Shown in pieces: positions 44,192-55,500 of a DNA stretch of 64,000 bases. The notes beneath the pieces are model-generated. The model was not told the DNA's origin. It saw nothing but the letters and a program-made list of their open reading frames with translations, and did not search any database. Origin of the DNA: a virus; IMG/VR virus record IMGVR_UViG_3300044619_002381, positions 1-64,000 of that record; one strand, written 5' to 3'. Position 1 is the stretch's first letter, and every line of letters starts with the position of its first letter. The position numbers and the translations under genes are program-made.

Positions 44192-47086
44192 TTATGGGCA
44201 ATCCGGGCACGGGGTCAAATAGAGGGAGGTTCTTTGCGTACATTTTTTCCAAGATGTAGGATTAAATGGGTCGAAGAAAGTTTCATCAGCGGCCGACAAA
44301 TCAGCAGCAAAATACGCATAGCCGACCTTATAGTGGTTGGCGTCTACTCTGTAAGATTCTTCGTTTATGACACAAGTAGTTGGAATTTTATAGATACTGG
44401 AATCCCAGAGTGGTGCGTCTACTCTTTCGATAATTGAATCTTCCAAGTCATTAGCCAAGTGGCCAGATAGTCTTCCGCATTCGTCAGCTCTGTAGTAATC
44501 CCCTTCCCAATCCCCATAGACTTTATCTGATGTGGCTTCAGTGGTCGCTCTACGGTCGTGGAGGGGAGCGTATTCCACTATTTTGGACCCTGAGAAATCA
44601 TCAAAATCAATGTCCGCACCCGGCAATATGGCGGCATTTAGGTAGTCCTCTTCCAGACCTAGGCCGTACCTTACATTGGAATATAAGTAAGATTCAGAAT
44701 ACAGATAAGTAGGACTCGATGGTTCTAAACCGTATAGAAACACATCGTCGTAAATTCTTGGTTGCTCCTGCTGAGGGGGACACTCCATGTCTTCTGGAGA
44801 TAAAGGGGACCCCCATAAGCCAAAATCTTGGCAAATCAGGTTTACTTTTTGCCACTCTGGTCCGTTCCTTTGGTAGGCTGGTGGTAACCTTAGGAAATAA
44901 TTCTCCCAGTTATCATCGCCTACTCCTGAATTTAAATCCGCCACGAGGGCATTGTCATGCATGTCCAACTCTGGTACGGAATTGGCCACATACATGGGCT
45001 TCGTCTTCCAAATTCTCAAAGAAGTAGAAGCGTCCATTACGTTGGGGGACATGTAGATTTGTAACCCACTGAATACCAAGTTGGAGATGTCGTGTCTAAA
45101 TGTGTAAGTCAGCGAATCCGTTATTATTACTGTCGGGAGTTTAACTTTTCCCTCGAAAGTCATTGTATTGTAGGAAAAATTAAAAGTTCCATTCAGGCTG
45201 TCAACTGTAAAAACTATTTGAAAGTCCTCAGTTTGATACGGAATAGATGGCTCTAGTGGTACACCGTTACAAAATACCTTAACAGCATCAAAATTGACAG
45301 CTGATGATGGGACAGCAGGGGTGAAACTATTGATGTCTACCCAGTCTCCTTGTAGTTCCCATTGGGTGCCCACCAACTCCCACCGATTATAATAGAAGAT
45401 AGATGCCCCCCTTGTCTGTGGGTCGGGGTTACTGTAATCCCAAGATAATTCCCCATCTTGTAGCTCATCGCCAAAGAGACGGGTATCTCCGATGTACCTT
45501 AATTTGGACGGGGGTGAAATATACCAAGGACTCCTCGGCTGATTATCCCACCTTGATAAGATCAGGGGGTAAGGGCCCCCCAGGTTTGCCAATAGGTTGG
45601 CAATCACATAGCTACTAGTGGATGGGCTAAGGGATGCCGAATTCTCTAGTTTGATAATTACCCTTGCAGGTAAAATGGGGGCGTCTATGGAAAAGTTTGC
45701 CTCATCAGGGTATACTACGGACTGCAGCTGCCAGTGCCCCTCATCAGATGGTTTGAACAGGTCGATTTGGCAAGTACCGGATATGACCCCAGACAGACCT
45801 ATAACTCCATCAGCTTCTGATAGCCCGGTGGCGTCTAAGATCCTAACGACTGCCCCGACTGTAATTGGGTCCGTATAGCTAGAGAAACTATTATAATCAG
45901 GGAATAAGAAATCAGGGATTAAGGGGAAATTACCATCTTCAGGATACTCTATCTCCACCCATGGGCCACAGTTGAAGCCGCCCCCGTCGTAAACCGAAAA
46001 TGATCCTGTCTGGCTATTCCACCAGATTTGATTTTGTTTTGGGGACGGGGCAGTAGGGCTTACTGCTGCCTTCTGGTAGTAAATGAAATTTAAAATGTCA
46101 TTAAATGGTATCTTTCTCTCCACTGGCGCCAAATACAGGGAGTTTCTTTCATCGAAACCATGTAAGCTAAGGCTATCAAATACGAAATTAAATGGTAAAA
46201 ATCCGCCCTTATTTCCCCAGACCCCTGTAAAATTATCTAAGACGGATTTGCAATTCCAGTCACTATTGAATGACCAAGGCAGTACCAGGAAAGTAGAGCT
46301 GTACTCATCATACTTTAACAGGGCATTAATTCCAAGACCTTCTAATTTTAGATTTAGGGGGATGTCTAGGAACCATGACTTTGTTTCAAAACTATAGGTT
46401 GGATTTATGGTAACTTCTTCAGAAATGATGAGCTGTACGGGTTTATCAAAGTATAGTCTGGACCCCGCATAAAATATGTTGAATACATACGGTAAAGAGT
46501 ATTGGTTATCAAAATCTGGGTGGAGAACTATGGAACCAGTCTCATTTACTAGGTTAACCAAAAATGAAGCATCAGCAGAGATGCCTGGAGTTGGCCTATA
46601 GAATGGGGCTGGTCGAGTACTTTCTATATCAATTTTAATTTGGCTACCGATAGAGTAATCAAGTATGAATTGATCATTAAACTCGCTAATAAACAACGAT
46701 AAGGATTGGCTATTTTTTTGGACACCCTTTATTTCGTACGAGTAATCACCCAATGTCAAAATTTGACCGATTTGTATTCTGTTATCAGATTCAACGACAA
46801 TGGAGCCTTCCCAGTTCCTAATTTCTTTGACGGCAGGAAATACAGAGCTATTGTAAACACCAAAAGTACCACCCAAGAGTTGTCGTTTTTGGTCTATGTT
46901 TGAAGCAAGACTAAACCAGTATTCATCACCGCTCCAACCTAATAGCTGAGCTAACCAATCTAATTGGTTACTAACTCTGGTTCCAACTTGTTGGACAGAT
47001 GAAGCTTGACTTTCTGATAGGAATGGGTTGGAATACCCATAGAGTTCGTAGTCACCTATGTTAAAATTTGGGGAAATTTTGGTCAT
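44192..47086 (-). CDS. Large putative baseplate/virion structural protein
   Basis: A 964-residue protein. The N-terminus (NPFLSESQASSVQQVGTRVS, LDWLAQLLGW) is followed by many aromatic-rich beta segments and a Pro/Trp-rich middle (PSPKQNQIWWNSQTGSFSVY). No named domain. It follows the gp6/J gene, so it may be a wedge component like T4 gp7/gp10, by position only. Confidence 0.6.
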   Translation of the reverse strand: MTKISPNFNIGDYELYGYSNPFLSESQASSVQQVGTRVSNQLDWLAQLLGWSGDEYWFSLASNIDQKRQLLGGTFGVYNSSVFPAVKEIRNWEGSIVVESDNRIQIGQILTLGDYSYEIKGVQKNSQSLSLFISEFNDQFILDYSIGSQIKIDIESTRPAPFYRPTPGISADASFLVNLVNETGSIVLHPDFDNQYSLPYVFNIFYAGSRLYFDKPVQLIISEEVTINPTYSFETKSWFLDIPLNLKLEGLGINALLKYDEYSSTFLVLPWSFNSDWNCKSVLDNFTGVWGNKGGFLPFNFVFDSLSLHGFDERNSLYLAPVERKIPFNDILNFIYYQKAAVSPTAPSPKQNQIWWNSQTGSFSVYDGGGFNCGPWVEIEYPEDGNFPLIPDFLFPDYNSFSSYTDPITVGAVVRILDATGLSEADGVIGLSGVISGTCQIDLFKPSDEGHWQLQSVVYPDEANFSIDAPILPARVIIKLENSASLSPSTSSYVIANLLANLGGPYPLILSRWDNQPRSPWYISPPSKLRYIGDTRLFGDELQDGELSWDYSNPDPQTRGASIFYYNRWELVGTQWELQGDWVDINSFTPAVPSSAVNFDAVKVFCNGVPLEPSIPYQTEDFQIVFTVDSLNGTFNFSYNTMTFEGKVKLPTVIITDSLTYTFRHDISNLVFSGLQIYMSPNVMDASTSLRIWKTKPMYVANSVPELDMHDNALVADLNSGVGDDNWENYFLRLPPAYQRNGPEWQKVNLICQDFGLWGSPLSPEDMECPPQQEQPRIYDDVFLYGLEPSSPTYLYSESYLYSNVRYGLGLEEDYLNAAILPGADIDFDDFSGSKIVEYAPLHDRRATTEATSDKVYGDWEGDYYRADECGRLSGHLANDLEDSIIERVDAPLWDSSIYKIPTTCVINEESYRVDANHYKVGYAYFAADLSAADETFFDPFNPTSWKKCTQRTSLYLTPCPDCP

Positions 47087-47087
47087 T

Positions 47088-48383
47088 TTATTCTACAATG
47101 ATTAAATCATCAGATAGTGCTAAGTATTCTTGATTCATGCAAGTATTGGGGGTCATCCACAGGGTCGAATAATTATCCACTTGCTCGTATAGGTTAATCA
47201 AGTTGTCATCCCATGGTCTTGTAAGCCATTCTGCAATGGGTTGGTAATCTGCATTTACAGACTCTCTGATGTCAAAAATTTTCTTTACTTCATAACTCGG
47301 GGAAATATCAACTTGAGCAAGTTTACAATAGGTGACCGGAACCTCTTTTCCAGCACCATTGATTACTGTAGATGGCAGACTGCCTAGTGGGTGAGCAACA
47401 AGGGATACTTCTGATTTACCCGTTGATGGTCTCCTCAGGAGGGAGATAGTCCCTGAAACAGAAACAGATTGTATGGAAATTTTGGGGTCTGACCACTCGA
47501 TTTTCCAACCAGTATTAAAAGTAGGTATTGCAATTTTAAACGTAAAGAATTGACCTATACTATCCCTACTAACTTCCACTGTTTCCACAAAAATCCAATC
47601 CGGATCAGGGCAGTATGGATTATCAGGGTGCGGTTGCCCAGGGTTATCAGGATCTTCGTTAAGACAATTAGTTATAGATAGGGTGGCGTTGCCCGTAATT
47701 ACAGTGTTAGGTGGACAACGGAAAGTTATCTCAGAAAAAGAAGCCGCCCTGGGGAATTGCCAGTATAGGTATGGAGCCCCGGAATAATTTGGGAATAGCC
47801 CATCGTAATTTCTCCACTCTAAGGTCGTATCATCGCAAAAAGCATATTTAGGTACGAACCTCCACCCTACCTCAGAATCTGTGCCACTGACGACATTCAT
47901 TTCGTGACCTGATAAGGAGTAATTCTCTACAGAATACAAAGCATAGAAGGGGGAATCGTCATAGGTCAATCTATAAGCTATCAAATATTGGGAATCAGCC
48001 ATCCCCACCAATTCTAAATTTATAATGACTGGACCTATGGAAAGATTACCGTGTTCCCAAACTACGGTTCCAGGCTTGATGACTAAAAATTTATCGTCCC
48101 CTGATGGAACAACTTCTAGGGAATTAGGGCCAAACGGACTTTCCCCAGGCGGTAGATACACATAGGCAGACTTTCTATCTAGTCCAAAGTCAATATAGTA
48201 TCGTTCCGATGCAGCAGGTAACCTACCATAAATAGGTCTACCATCTGGTACCCATTCAGTGGGTGTCTCAAACAGGTTATTAGCCTCTTGAAACTGAACG
48301 GATAATATAGTACCAAATGTAGGATTAGAAGATGTTTGAATTTCTCCCCTGCCCCCATTTAAAGGCGTGATAATCTGGCTCAT
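47088..48383 (-). CDS. Putative baseplate structural protein
   Basis: A 431-residue, strand-rich protein (VWEHGNLSIGPVIINLELVG, SGTISLLRRPSTGKSEVSLV). It overlaps the gp6/J gene by 4 nt and abuts the 964-residue protein, so the three are probably made together. No domain recognised. Confidence 0.6.
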   Translation of the reverse strand: MSQIITPLNGGRGEIQTSSNPTFGTILSVQFQEANNLFETPTEWVPDGRPIYGRLPAASERYYIDFGLDRKSAYVYLPPGESPFGPNSLEVVPSGDDKFLVIKPGTVVWEHGNLSIGPVIINLELVGMADSQYLIAYRLTYDDSPFYALYSVENYSLSGHEMNVVSGTDSEVGWRFVPKYAFCDDTTLEWRNYDGLFPNYSGAPYLYWQFPRAASFSEITFRCPPNTVITGNATLSITNCLNEDPDNPGQPHPDNPYCPDPDWIFVETVEVSRDSIGQFFTFKIAIPTFNTGWKIEWSDPKISIQSVSVSGTISLLRRPSTGKSEVSLVAHPLGSLPSTVINGAGKEVPVTYCKLAQVDISPSYEVKKIFDIRESVNADYQPIAEWLTRPWDDNLINLYEQVDNYSTLWMTPNTCMNQEYLALSDDLIIVE

Positions 48384-51300
48384 AGACTTAAGGTTCCTTC
48401 TTTATAGTCAGGCGGTTGATAGGGGAAAGTAGTCCCAGTATACCAAGAAAGTTGGGGAACATCTGTATTGGAACTAGGGTTCTCCCATACATAAGTGATT
48501 TCCTGGTTGGAGTTGGTAAATCTTCCTGTATTACGAGGCACTAATGTTATTTGAGCTACGCCTAATTTAATCGAGGAGGTCTCCAGTCCAAATTGAGAGA
48601 TAATTTCCTCTTCACACCGGTAAAAAGAGACGTACCTCAGTAGGTTATCGGCAAATTCTTCAAATCTGGCCGTATTGGTGACTGTCATGTTTGTCCAGTT
48701 GGTCACCGTTGTTTGGGGGGTGAATGCTCTCATTACCCTATAGATATTCCTGCCATCTTCTGCTACAAGGGTGTCCTCTGCGTATTTGACATACTCCGGA
48801 TTAAAATATGGGACGTATGCCCGGGGGTCAAATTCGTTTGTTCCAGCTTCTGAGGAGTCTATGAAAATACCATTTTTGTAGTAAATTGAAAAGTCAAATA
48901 AGGGGCTTACGCTAGATGTGGCTGTATAGGATTTTACCGAATTACCATTTCTAAAGTAGGTTCTGTCCCCCCTATAGAAAGTAAACATCCTGATAAATGT
49001 ATTTATTTCCGTCAGCCGGGGGTAAAGAGAGGTTATTTGGATTTGGAAGCCACTGCCGGTGCCGCCCAAGTAACTATTATCTATAGTCAGGACATCGCCA
49101 ATTGAGTACCCCCTTCCAAAATCTGATAACTCGTAGGAAATAATTGTATTCCCTGAGACTACCAAGTTAATAGACCCGTTGACCCCGACCCCATTGATTG
49201 GGTTGCCATACACCAAAGGTAAGTTAGTATAGGCACCGTTTCGGTAACCTGATCCCCCGTTCACCAAGTTGGTCGTCTTTATTCTGCCAGATACGCTATT
49301 ATCTACTAGATCGTCTAATTGTGACCTTAGCTCGAATGAGGGTGCAAGGTTGATCACTGAGCCATCATTGATTAAGTCCTGAATAGATGTGCTGCTTGGT
49401 GTGAAGTACTTGGCGGCAATGCAATAAGTGGGGATTCCACCTGAAACTTCCCTGTATTCTAAATACTGCCCACATTTGAATCTAGGTTTGTATTTGTAAA
49501 TGGGTAGCCCGCCATTACCGTCTAGTACGGACACTTCTCTTATAATGCCTTGCTTGATTAATTCGCTAAAGTAATCTACGGTTAGTGCCCCATTGGGTTC
49601 GTAAGTAAAAGGTGCAATTACATAGGCGTACTTATTGACAGCCCCTTTCGTTACGTCAACATAGTCATAATGGGGGTCAGAAACAGCATCCGGACCGCTC
49701 CCAACCTGTGGTGTGTAAACCCAAGTTCCTGCTAAGTAGGACTGACCTTCAACTAGTTGATTGTAATTATTTGGCAAGCTAGAATTTAAAGCTGGTCCTA
49801 TTTTATTTTCAGTCTGGCCCCCGGTAATGTCATTCGTAGAAGGGAATAAGATAAAATTCTGAGCTACCAGCCAAGCCAATCTTCCGACAGTAGTGGTAGG
49901 TAGGAACTCACCGTCTGAGTAGTCATATTCGACGATTTCTGGGTCTATTGTTGTCCCCAGTGAATATTGGTAAGTGTTATTTACGACCCATGCAGAATAA
50001 GTCTTTGCCGAAGAAATTTTTCCAGCTACAAAGGCACTGGGGATATCTGCTGAAGATCCAATTACTATGTTTTCAAGGACTACGAATAACTGATTGCCTA
50101 AAGACACGATGTCCCCTAAACTATACCTGCCAGCAGTAAGTAACTTTATTTGCTTTAAAGCTAGATTACCGTACACAGTTTGGTCGAATTTGTTCGTTGA
50201 ATAGGGGCTATATGCTACTTCTACTGGGTAGTATGATGGGTTAGGGTTATTAACTACAATGAGGTCATCACTATTTAAAATAGTATTTACGGGTTCAAAA
50301 TCATATACATTAGTATAAATAGCAGCGTCTTTACTCAGAAGGACGGGGGTATTGTAAGCTGCAGAGTAGTTAATTTGAGGGTCTTTGAACCTGCTGATAG
50401 AATCAAAAGTATTGTAAAAAGCTGCATCAACATCACTTACGGTCGGGTTCGTATCAGTTGGGAAAACATTTCCAGGGGTCAATACTGTGGAGAGCCTATC
50501 CCTAAAATTCAAAGTTACAGGCTGATAATTAGAGCCATAAATGCCATTAGCATCAACTTCAAGAGTGATGTTATATTGAGTTTGACTCAGAGTGATAGGG
50601 TACAGGTGGGCTTGATTTTCAATGGGGATCGAGAAATTAATTACATTTTGACCCCTTCTTATTTGGTCATCTGTTAATTCTATACCATTGGGTCCAAGCA
50701 CAAAGAAAGAAACTTGTCCATTGGGCTTCGTAAAGTCAGACAAATAATTATAACCAAATCTGCTACTTCTATTGGGTTGAACAGAAGTCAGAGTCCCTAA
50801 ACCAAACATATCTATGAAGAAATTCTCCCAGTCTGCTTGGCTAACGGGATTCCTGCGTCGGATTAGGGAGAAAAACCTTTCTTGGACTTGAGCATATGTT
50901 TCTACATCACTGCCCCCTACCGCAGGTTCTGGGTTGGTTACTACGGTGCTAGCTTCCCCGAGATCTGGGGGGCCGGTAATTGAATTAGCCGGGACATTAT
51001 AGATGTTACCTACAAATTTGGAATAAACAGGGATTTCAACTTCGGTCTTACCGGCGGGTATTGTGACACTATATGAGCTTACATATTCAAATCCTTGGCC
51101 GCCCGATAATTGGGGGTTGGATGTAAATACAGACCCGGATGGTACAGATAAGTCTGAATTTCTTGGTGCTATTGACAACCTAACCAAAGCTGTAGCAGGA
51201 GTACCCAGTCTCCTTAGGGCGCCTAAAAATGGGCCTATCCATTCGATGAGGATCTTATTTGGTAGTTGATTCGCCCAAAATAAAAATTCACCTTGAGAAA

Positions 51301-51460
51301 AAGCCTGCCCCTCTAAAAGAACCGCAAGGGGATTCCCTGCACTGAAGTCATTGAGGGTTTTGTTAGACGCCTCGTATACTTTTTGCGCTGCATCTTGAAC
51401 TAATTGTGCCTCGTTCCTTGGGTCTATTGAAACCGAGGGGAGGGGAGCATATCTTGGCAT
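48380..51460 (-). CDS. Baseplate wedge protein, gp6 / J-like
   Basis: A 1,026-residue protein. The first about 340 residues match baseplate J/gp6 proteins: a helical start (LLEGQAFSQGEFLFWANQLP), strand motifs (SIAPRNSDLSVPSGSVFTS, YSVTIPAGKTEVEIPVYSKF, GNIYNVPANSITGPP) and RRRNPVSQADWENFF. The C-terminal 650 residues are an unusual, long strand-rich extension. The family forms the iris-like ring of contractile baseplates. Confidence 0.82.
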   Translation of the reverse strand: MPRYAPLPSVSIDPRNEAQLVQDAAQKVYEASNKTLNDFSAGNPLAVLLEGQAFSQGEFLFWANQLPNKILIEWIGPFLGALRRLGTPATALVRLSIAPRNSDLSVPSGSVFTSNPQLSGGQGFEYVSSYSVTIPAGKTEVEIPVYSKFVGNIYNVPANSITGPPDLGEASTVVTNPEPAVGGSDVETYAQVQERFFSLIRRRNPVSQADWENFFIDMFGLGTLTSVQPNRSSRFGYNYLSDFTKPNGQVSFFVLGPNGIELTDDQIRRGQNVINFSIPIENQAHLYPITLSQTQYNITLEVDANGIYGSNYQPVTLNFRDRLSTVLTPGNVFPTDTNPTVSDVDAAFYNTFDSISRFKDPQINYSAAYNTPVLLSKDAAIYTNVYDFEPVNTILNSDDLIVVNNPNPSYYPVEVAYSPYSTNKFDQTVYGNLALKQIKLLTAGRYSLGDIVSLGNQLFVVLENIVIGSSADIPSAFVAGKISSAKTYSAWVVNNTYQYSLGTTIDPEIVEYDYSDGEFLPTTTVGRLAWLVAQNFILFPSTNDITGGQTENKIGPALNSSLPNNYNQLVEGQSYLAGTWVYTPQVGSGPDAVSDPHYDYVDVTKGAVNKYAYVIAPFTYEPNGALTVDYFSELIKQGIIREVSVLDGNGGLPIYKYKPRFKCGQYLEYREVSGGIPTYCIAAKYFTPSSTSIQDLINDGSVINLAPSFELRSQLDDLVDNSVSGRIKTTNLVNGGSGYRNGAYTNLPLVYGNPINGVGVNGSINLVVSGNTIISYELSDFGRGYSIGDVLTIDNSYLGGTGSGFQIQITSLYPRLTEINTFIRMFTFYRGDRTYFRNGNSVKSYTATSSVSPLFDFSIYYKNGIFIDSSEAGTNEFDPRAYVPYFNPEYVKYAEDTLVAEDGRNIYRVMRAFTPQTTVTNWTNMTVTNTARFEEFADNLLRYVSFYRCEEEIISQFGLETSSIKLGVAQITLVPRNTGRFTNSNQEITYVWENPSSNTDVPQLSWYTGTTFPYQPPDYKEGTLSL

Positions 51461-51472
51461 TTAATCCTCTAA

Positions 51473-51964
51473 TCAGTATTCGCCGTTGTCAATGACTAAA
51501 TTGTTTAGCAAATCGGCTAAGATTTTCTTGGTGATTAAGTCAGCATCATCCAATGACCCGAACTTTTGAGCTACTGACGGGGTAGGTGTCCCATTGGCGT
51601 AATTATATTTATTGTTTGTCGTATAACTTCTAGGAGCATTTTCTTTGATGTTTTCAGGGTTGACATTATTATTATTTTCATCTAACAAAGTAGGGAAACC
51701 AAACCACCATTTACCCAAGGTAACTTTATTGCCGGTGATAGGGGCTCCAGAAATGAATTCATTTAAGCTAGATAGCGTAGGCTGGTTGGTACCTAAAGTC
51801 ATGTACCGACTATCCAATCCATTCGGACCAGCCGTAACCAGGGAGTTCAATCCGAGGGGGTCATAGTGCCAATCTAAATCTTGGCCATCGAAAAATATTT
51901 GTTTTGCTCCGTTCAACCATGCACTGGTTACAATGACAGCGGAACTGTAAGTTGTCTTTGCCAT
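51473..51964 (-). CDS. Putative structural protein
   Basis: A 163-residue protein (SAVIVTSAWLNGAKQIFFDG, WHYDPLGLNSL, KVTLGKWWFGFP). No firm family; the compact SAWLNGA/DGxDxDxHY start reminds me of small virion proteins in cyanophages. Preceded by its own GGGTAAAA and a terminator. Confidence 0.55.
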   Translation of the reverse strand: MAKTTYSSAVIVTSAWLNGAKQIFFDGQDLDWHYDPLGLNSLVTAGPNGLDSRYMTLGTNQPTLSSLNEFISGAPITGNKVTLGKWWFGFPTLLDENNNNVNPENIKENAPRSYTTNNKYNYANGTPTPSVAQKFGSLDDADLITKKILADLLNNLVIDNGEY

Positions 51965-51991
51965 TATCCGTTGGTAATCCTGTTATGTATG

Positions 51992-51999
51992 TTTTACCC
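51992..51999 (-). promoter_or_regulatory. GGGTAAAA element after a terminator
   Basis: Twenty-eight nt before the start at 51964 and directly downstream of the hairpin at 52007-52028. Confidence 0.6.
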
Positions 52000-52006
52000 T
52001 GCCTAC

Positions 52007-52028
52007 AAAAAAGCCCCCTTTCGGGGGC
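52007..52028 (-). terminator. Rho-independent terminator after the tube gene
   Basis: On the minus strand: GCCCCC, loop GAAA, GGGGGC, then TTTTTT. A textbook terminator that ends the capsid/tube unit. Confidence 0.9.
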
Positions 52029-52046
52029 AATTATTGAACCACAAAA

Positions 52047-52490
52047 TCAAGTTCTGTCCCAAATATTGACGGTCAGTTCCACTTCAATTTCCTGGACGTT
52101 TCCGCTGTCGCGATCAACGTTGGCAGTAGTGATTGATAGGAATTTACAACCGTAGCAGGTGTACGCGCCACCGGCTGGAGCAGATCCTGTACCAGTACAG
52201 TCCCTGGGGGTTACTGTAACGGTAACATCTTGACAATTGTAGTTTAACCAGAAGTTCTCTAATTGCTTGAAGATCGTAGGATCATACGGAGCAGTAAGAG
52301 TAACATTATCTGCAGTTCGTGGGCCAACGACATGGTACTTTCGGTTTCCAGTGCCATTGGCGTATTCGCTCTTTTCGGAAGAATCTTTGATACCACTGAA
52401 TTTTGTGAAGACAGCGATTAAAGACACCCCGTTGGGAGCTACGAACGATACCTCGTATTGCGACTTTGTTAAAGGTCTGAGAATTGCCAT
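52047..52490 (-). CDS. Putative tail tube protein
   Basis: A 147-residue, mainly beta protein with a strong ribosome site (AGAGGTGAT). Layout: start VSFVAPNGVSLIAVFTKFSG, a central TLTAPYDPTIFKQLENFWLN, and C-terminal DSGNVQEIEVELTVNIW. This resembles gp19-type tube proteins of myoviruses (T(L)xxxY..........FW). It lies directly after the capsid gene. No sheath is adjacent, which is unusual. Confidence 0.6.
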   Translation of the reverse strand: MAILRPLTKSQYEVSFVAPNGVSLIAVFTKFSGIKDSSEKSEYANGTGNRKYHVVGPRTADNVTLTAPYDPTIFKQLENFWLNYNCQDVTVTVTPRDCTGTGSAPAGGAYTCYGCKFLSITTANVDRDSGNVQEIEVELTVNIWDRT

Positions 52491-52518
52491 GGGATCACCT
52501 CTTTATTTCCTATCCTTA

Positions 52519-55500
52519 TCAGGACAAGATGTTGGTGATCATAGCGCCAGAACCGATAAGACCAGATGCACCGAGGCCAACCAAGTTAACCACACGTTCG
52601 ATGGTGATTTCAGCACGCACGACACGGCGTTCGCGAATGTAGTACTCCAATTTGTTATCGTAAAGGCTCTTTATCCTCTACATCTTTGTATTTCTACAAA
52701 GTTCAGACTATATCTTTGCCTTACATCCTTATGTAAGACATTAGGCGCTCGTGGAGTTTTCATCTGTTCTAGATTACTAACTCTAGTCGTTGAACGTTCG
52801 TTTTCTCCCGAAAACGCTTCGCTGCTGATTGCCATGGTTTGAAGTTCAAACGTTAGGGTCCCAGCAATTCACCTAATTTCTTTTTATGTCAGACCCCAGT
52901 AGTTAAGGACGGACAGCGGGTGTTCCTGTGAGTTGATCATTTTTGTTAGCGTAAAGGTTATTTATCCTTCACTTCTTTACATTTCTGCAAAGATCAGACT
53001 ATATCTTCTTCCTGAAATTTCTTATCAATCCGGTAACATGACTATCAGGTAGATTTAAGTGTCGTGCGAACTTGCGAATTGCTGGTTTACCCAGCTCTAC
53101 CCAAAGTTCAAACAATTCATCAAACCTAGACCATAACTCTTTTCTCGATCTGGGGTTATTTATTCCCCTTACCTTTAGAGACAAGGTTTTCGAGATTTTC
53201 AGTTTATGCTCTTCAGTCATTTTTCTACCAGTCCAGGGATGATTTGACTTATCCTTGAAATGATTTTTATGCCAGTCACTGTTTTTTCTTTTAGCTTCTT
53301 CTGAGCTTCCTAATTTGGGGGAAATTAAACTAATCTCCCTTGAACCTAGCCCCCATTGTTTTGAACTTTTCCAAATTGCCCACCATAATTTTTTATTATG
53401 GGGTTGGGATAAACTTAAAAGTAAATGGGCTATGTAGTGTTCTCTCCGGGTCAGCATTACTAGGTTTGATACTTCATCATTCCCTCCACAACAAATAGGA
53501 ATAATGTGATGTTTTTCAAGCCCATTTTTGCTTCCCCTTCGTTTGGGGATTGGCCGAAGTAAAAGTAAACGTGATGTGATAAGATTCCAATACCACTTTT
53601 CCCATTTATTAAGAAAGTGACATTCTATCAGGAGTGGGGCACTCGTGGATGGGTTATTATTTTCGGTATTCACCATCTAGTCGTTGAACCTTTTGACTAC
53701 AACTCTATTATAGCATAGAGTCCGAAATAGTCAACTTGGCTGCTGATTACCATAGCTTTCAAACTTTCGTTTGAAGCCGTAGGCTTCCCAGCAATTCACC
53801 CCATTGATCTGCGGATCAGGCAGATAATTTGACGTTACCGTCAAACCACGCATTCAACTCGTTTAAAAGAAACGATGTTATTAACATACGTGTAACTGAA
53901 GGCCGGAGTCGCAGCATTAGCACCACCCGCAGGCATGATCGAATCAGAAGGGCCGTTGGGGCTGTAGAACAGGAGGATGCCATTGGCGGGGAAGACAGGC
54001 TGCAAGGAGCCGTCGTTGGCCAAATAACGCCCTTCAGCTACGCGCAGGCCACGCTCAAGACCGAAGTAGCGAGCGATGACATCTGTGTCGATGCTATTGG
54101 CGGAGGTGTACTTGATACGATCAAGGATCGCTTCGTTGGTCAGCAAGAGGTCGAAAACCGAAGTTCCAAGAACAGCGGAGTTCGGACGAATGCCGATCTG
54201 GTTGGCAACAGCACGCTTCAGGGTCAGGATGTCCTCAATGGGATTAGAGGTTGCACCAGACCATGCGGCAGGGCCAGTGGCTGTGCCATAAGCGGTGTTG
54301 AAGGCGGTCCAGGTTGTAAAACCAAGACCAGTTTGTGAGCCAGGAGTCCCATTGTAGGGCTCGTATGGATTGTAGCTGCCAGTCACTGAAACAGCTTGAG
54401 CAACGGTGTACTCGTAGCTGTTCATTCATTATGTTATCGCGAGGGCTCTTTATCCCTTGCTTCTGCATGTTTCTATGCAGTTCAGACTATATCATCGTTT
54501 TGTAAACAAAACGTCAGGCGCTCGTGTCAGCTTCATTACTGTTCTAGTAGTATGCTGTTAGTCGTTGAACGTTCCGTCAATCCCTTGACGGCTTCGCTGC
54601 TGATTACCATAGCATCAAACTTTCGTTTGAAACCGTAGGTTTCCCAGCAATTCACCCAATTTTCTAAATGAGATTAATCTCATAGGGCCAATGTGTTTAG
54701 CCTAGACATCGCGTTGCGAGTCTCGATGGCGCGTAGCATTTGTTAACTCAGCGGCTCTTTATCCACTGATTCATTACCTTGTCGTTGGTAATGTTCAGAC
54801 TATATTATTGCCCCACTATGTACACGATTACTGTACTTTGTAAGACATTGGGCGCTCGTGTCAGCTTCATTACTGTTCTAGTAGTATGCTGTTAGTCGTT
54901 GAACGTTCCGTCAATCCCTTGACGGCTTCGCTGCTGATTGCCCACGCGGGGGTTCCAGCAATTCACCCAATTTATAGTGGACCTACGCTGCGATCGAAAT
55001 CGTTCGTAAAAAATAATCCACTTGTGCAGGACCTTCTCCTGCGTTTTCGATTCAATAATGTTATCGCAAAGATTTTATTCTATGCTTCTTTACATTTCTG
55101 TAAAGTTCAGACTATATCTTCACCCCTGTTTTTCTTTCTTAGCTTAGCCATATGCTCACGGGCAATCTGCCTATGGGTTTCAGACTTTTCTTTATCCGCC
55201 CAGTACTTTTTGGCGGACTCACTTCTCTTTTCCTTTTCCTCTTCAGTTTGAACCCTTCCTCTATTAGCTTCGTGAGCTTTTTTAAGTGTTTTTTCGGGCA
55301 GGGATTTACCCATCTTGGTTTTACTAAGTCTTTCTCGCATTTGCTTGGACTTAGGTCTTCCTTTCTCGGCTGCCCCCGGGGCAATACCGAATGAGGTCTT
55401 TTGTAGGGAAGTAGCTAAAATAGATGTACGTGGTCGGTAGGTAATGGCGCCTTCTCCGCATTTAACTCCCAACATCCTTCTAACTGCATACCAGTGTTTT

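Larger units (their letters stand above)
52938..53851 (-). ncRNA. Group I intron 8 of the capsid gene, with HNH gene (914 nt)
   Basis: The P1 helix is exon GUUGAAU with intron GUUUGAC, seven pairs including the splice-site U-G. P6 is extended and carries a promoter. The HNH gene starts at the ATG directly after the P7 strand GACTAG, so it fills the P8 region without breaking the core. The intron ends ACAAAAATG. Confidence 0.9.

Noticed and set aside
52047-52490. Tail sheath in this operon
   Set aside because: The 147-residue protein is far too short for a sheath, and no other candidate is seen in the window.
53841-54425. Capsid gene as a broken pseudogene (195-aa fragment)
   Set aside because: All ten exons join in frame through consistent splice sites. 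The apparent breaks coincide with introns.
55139-55394. ORFs overlapping the intron 5 HNH gene in other frames
   Set aside because: No motifs; the HNH frame has all catalytic residues.
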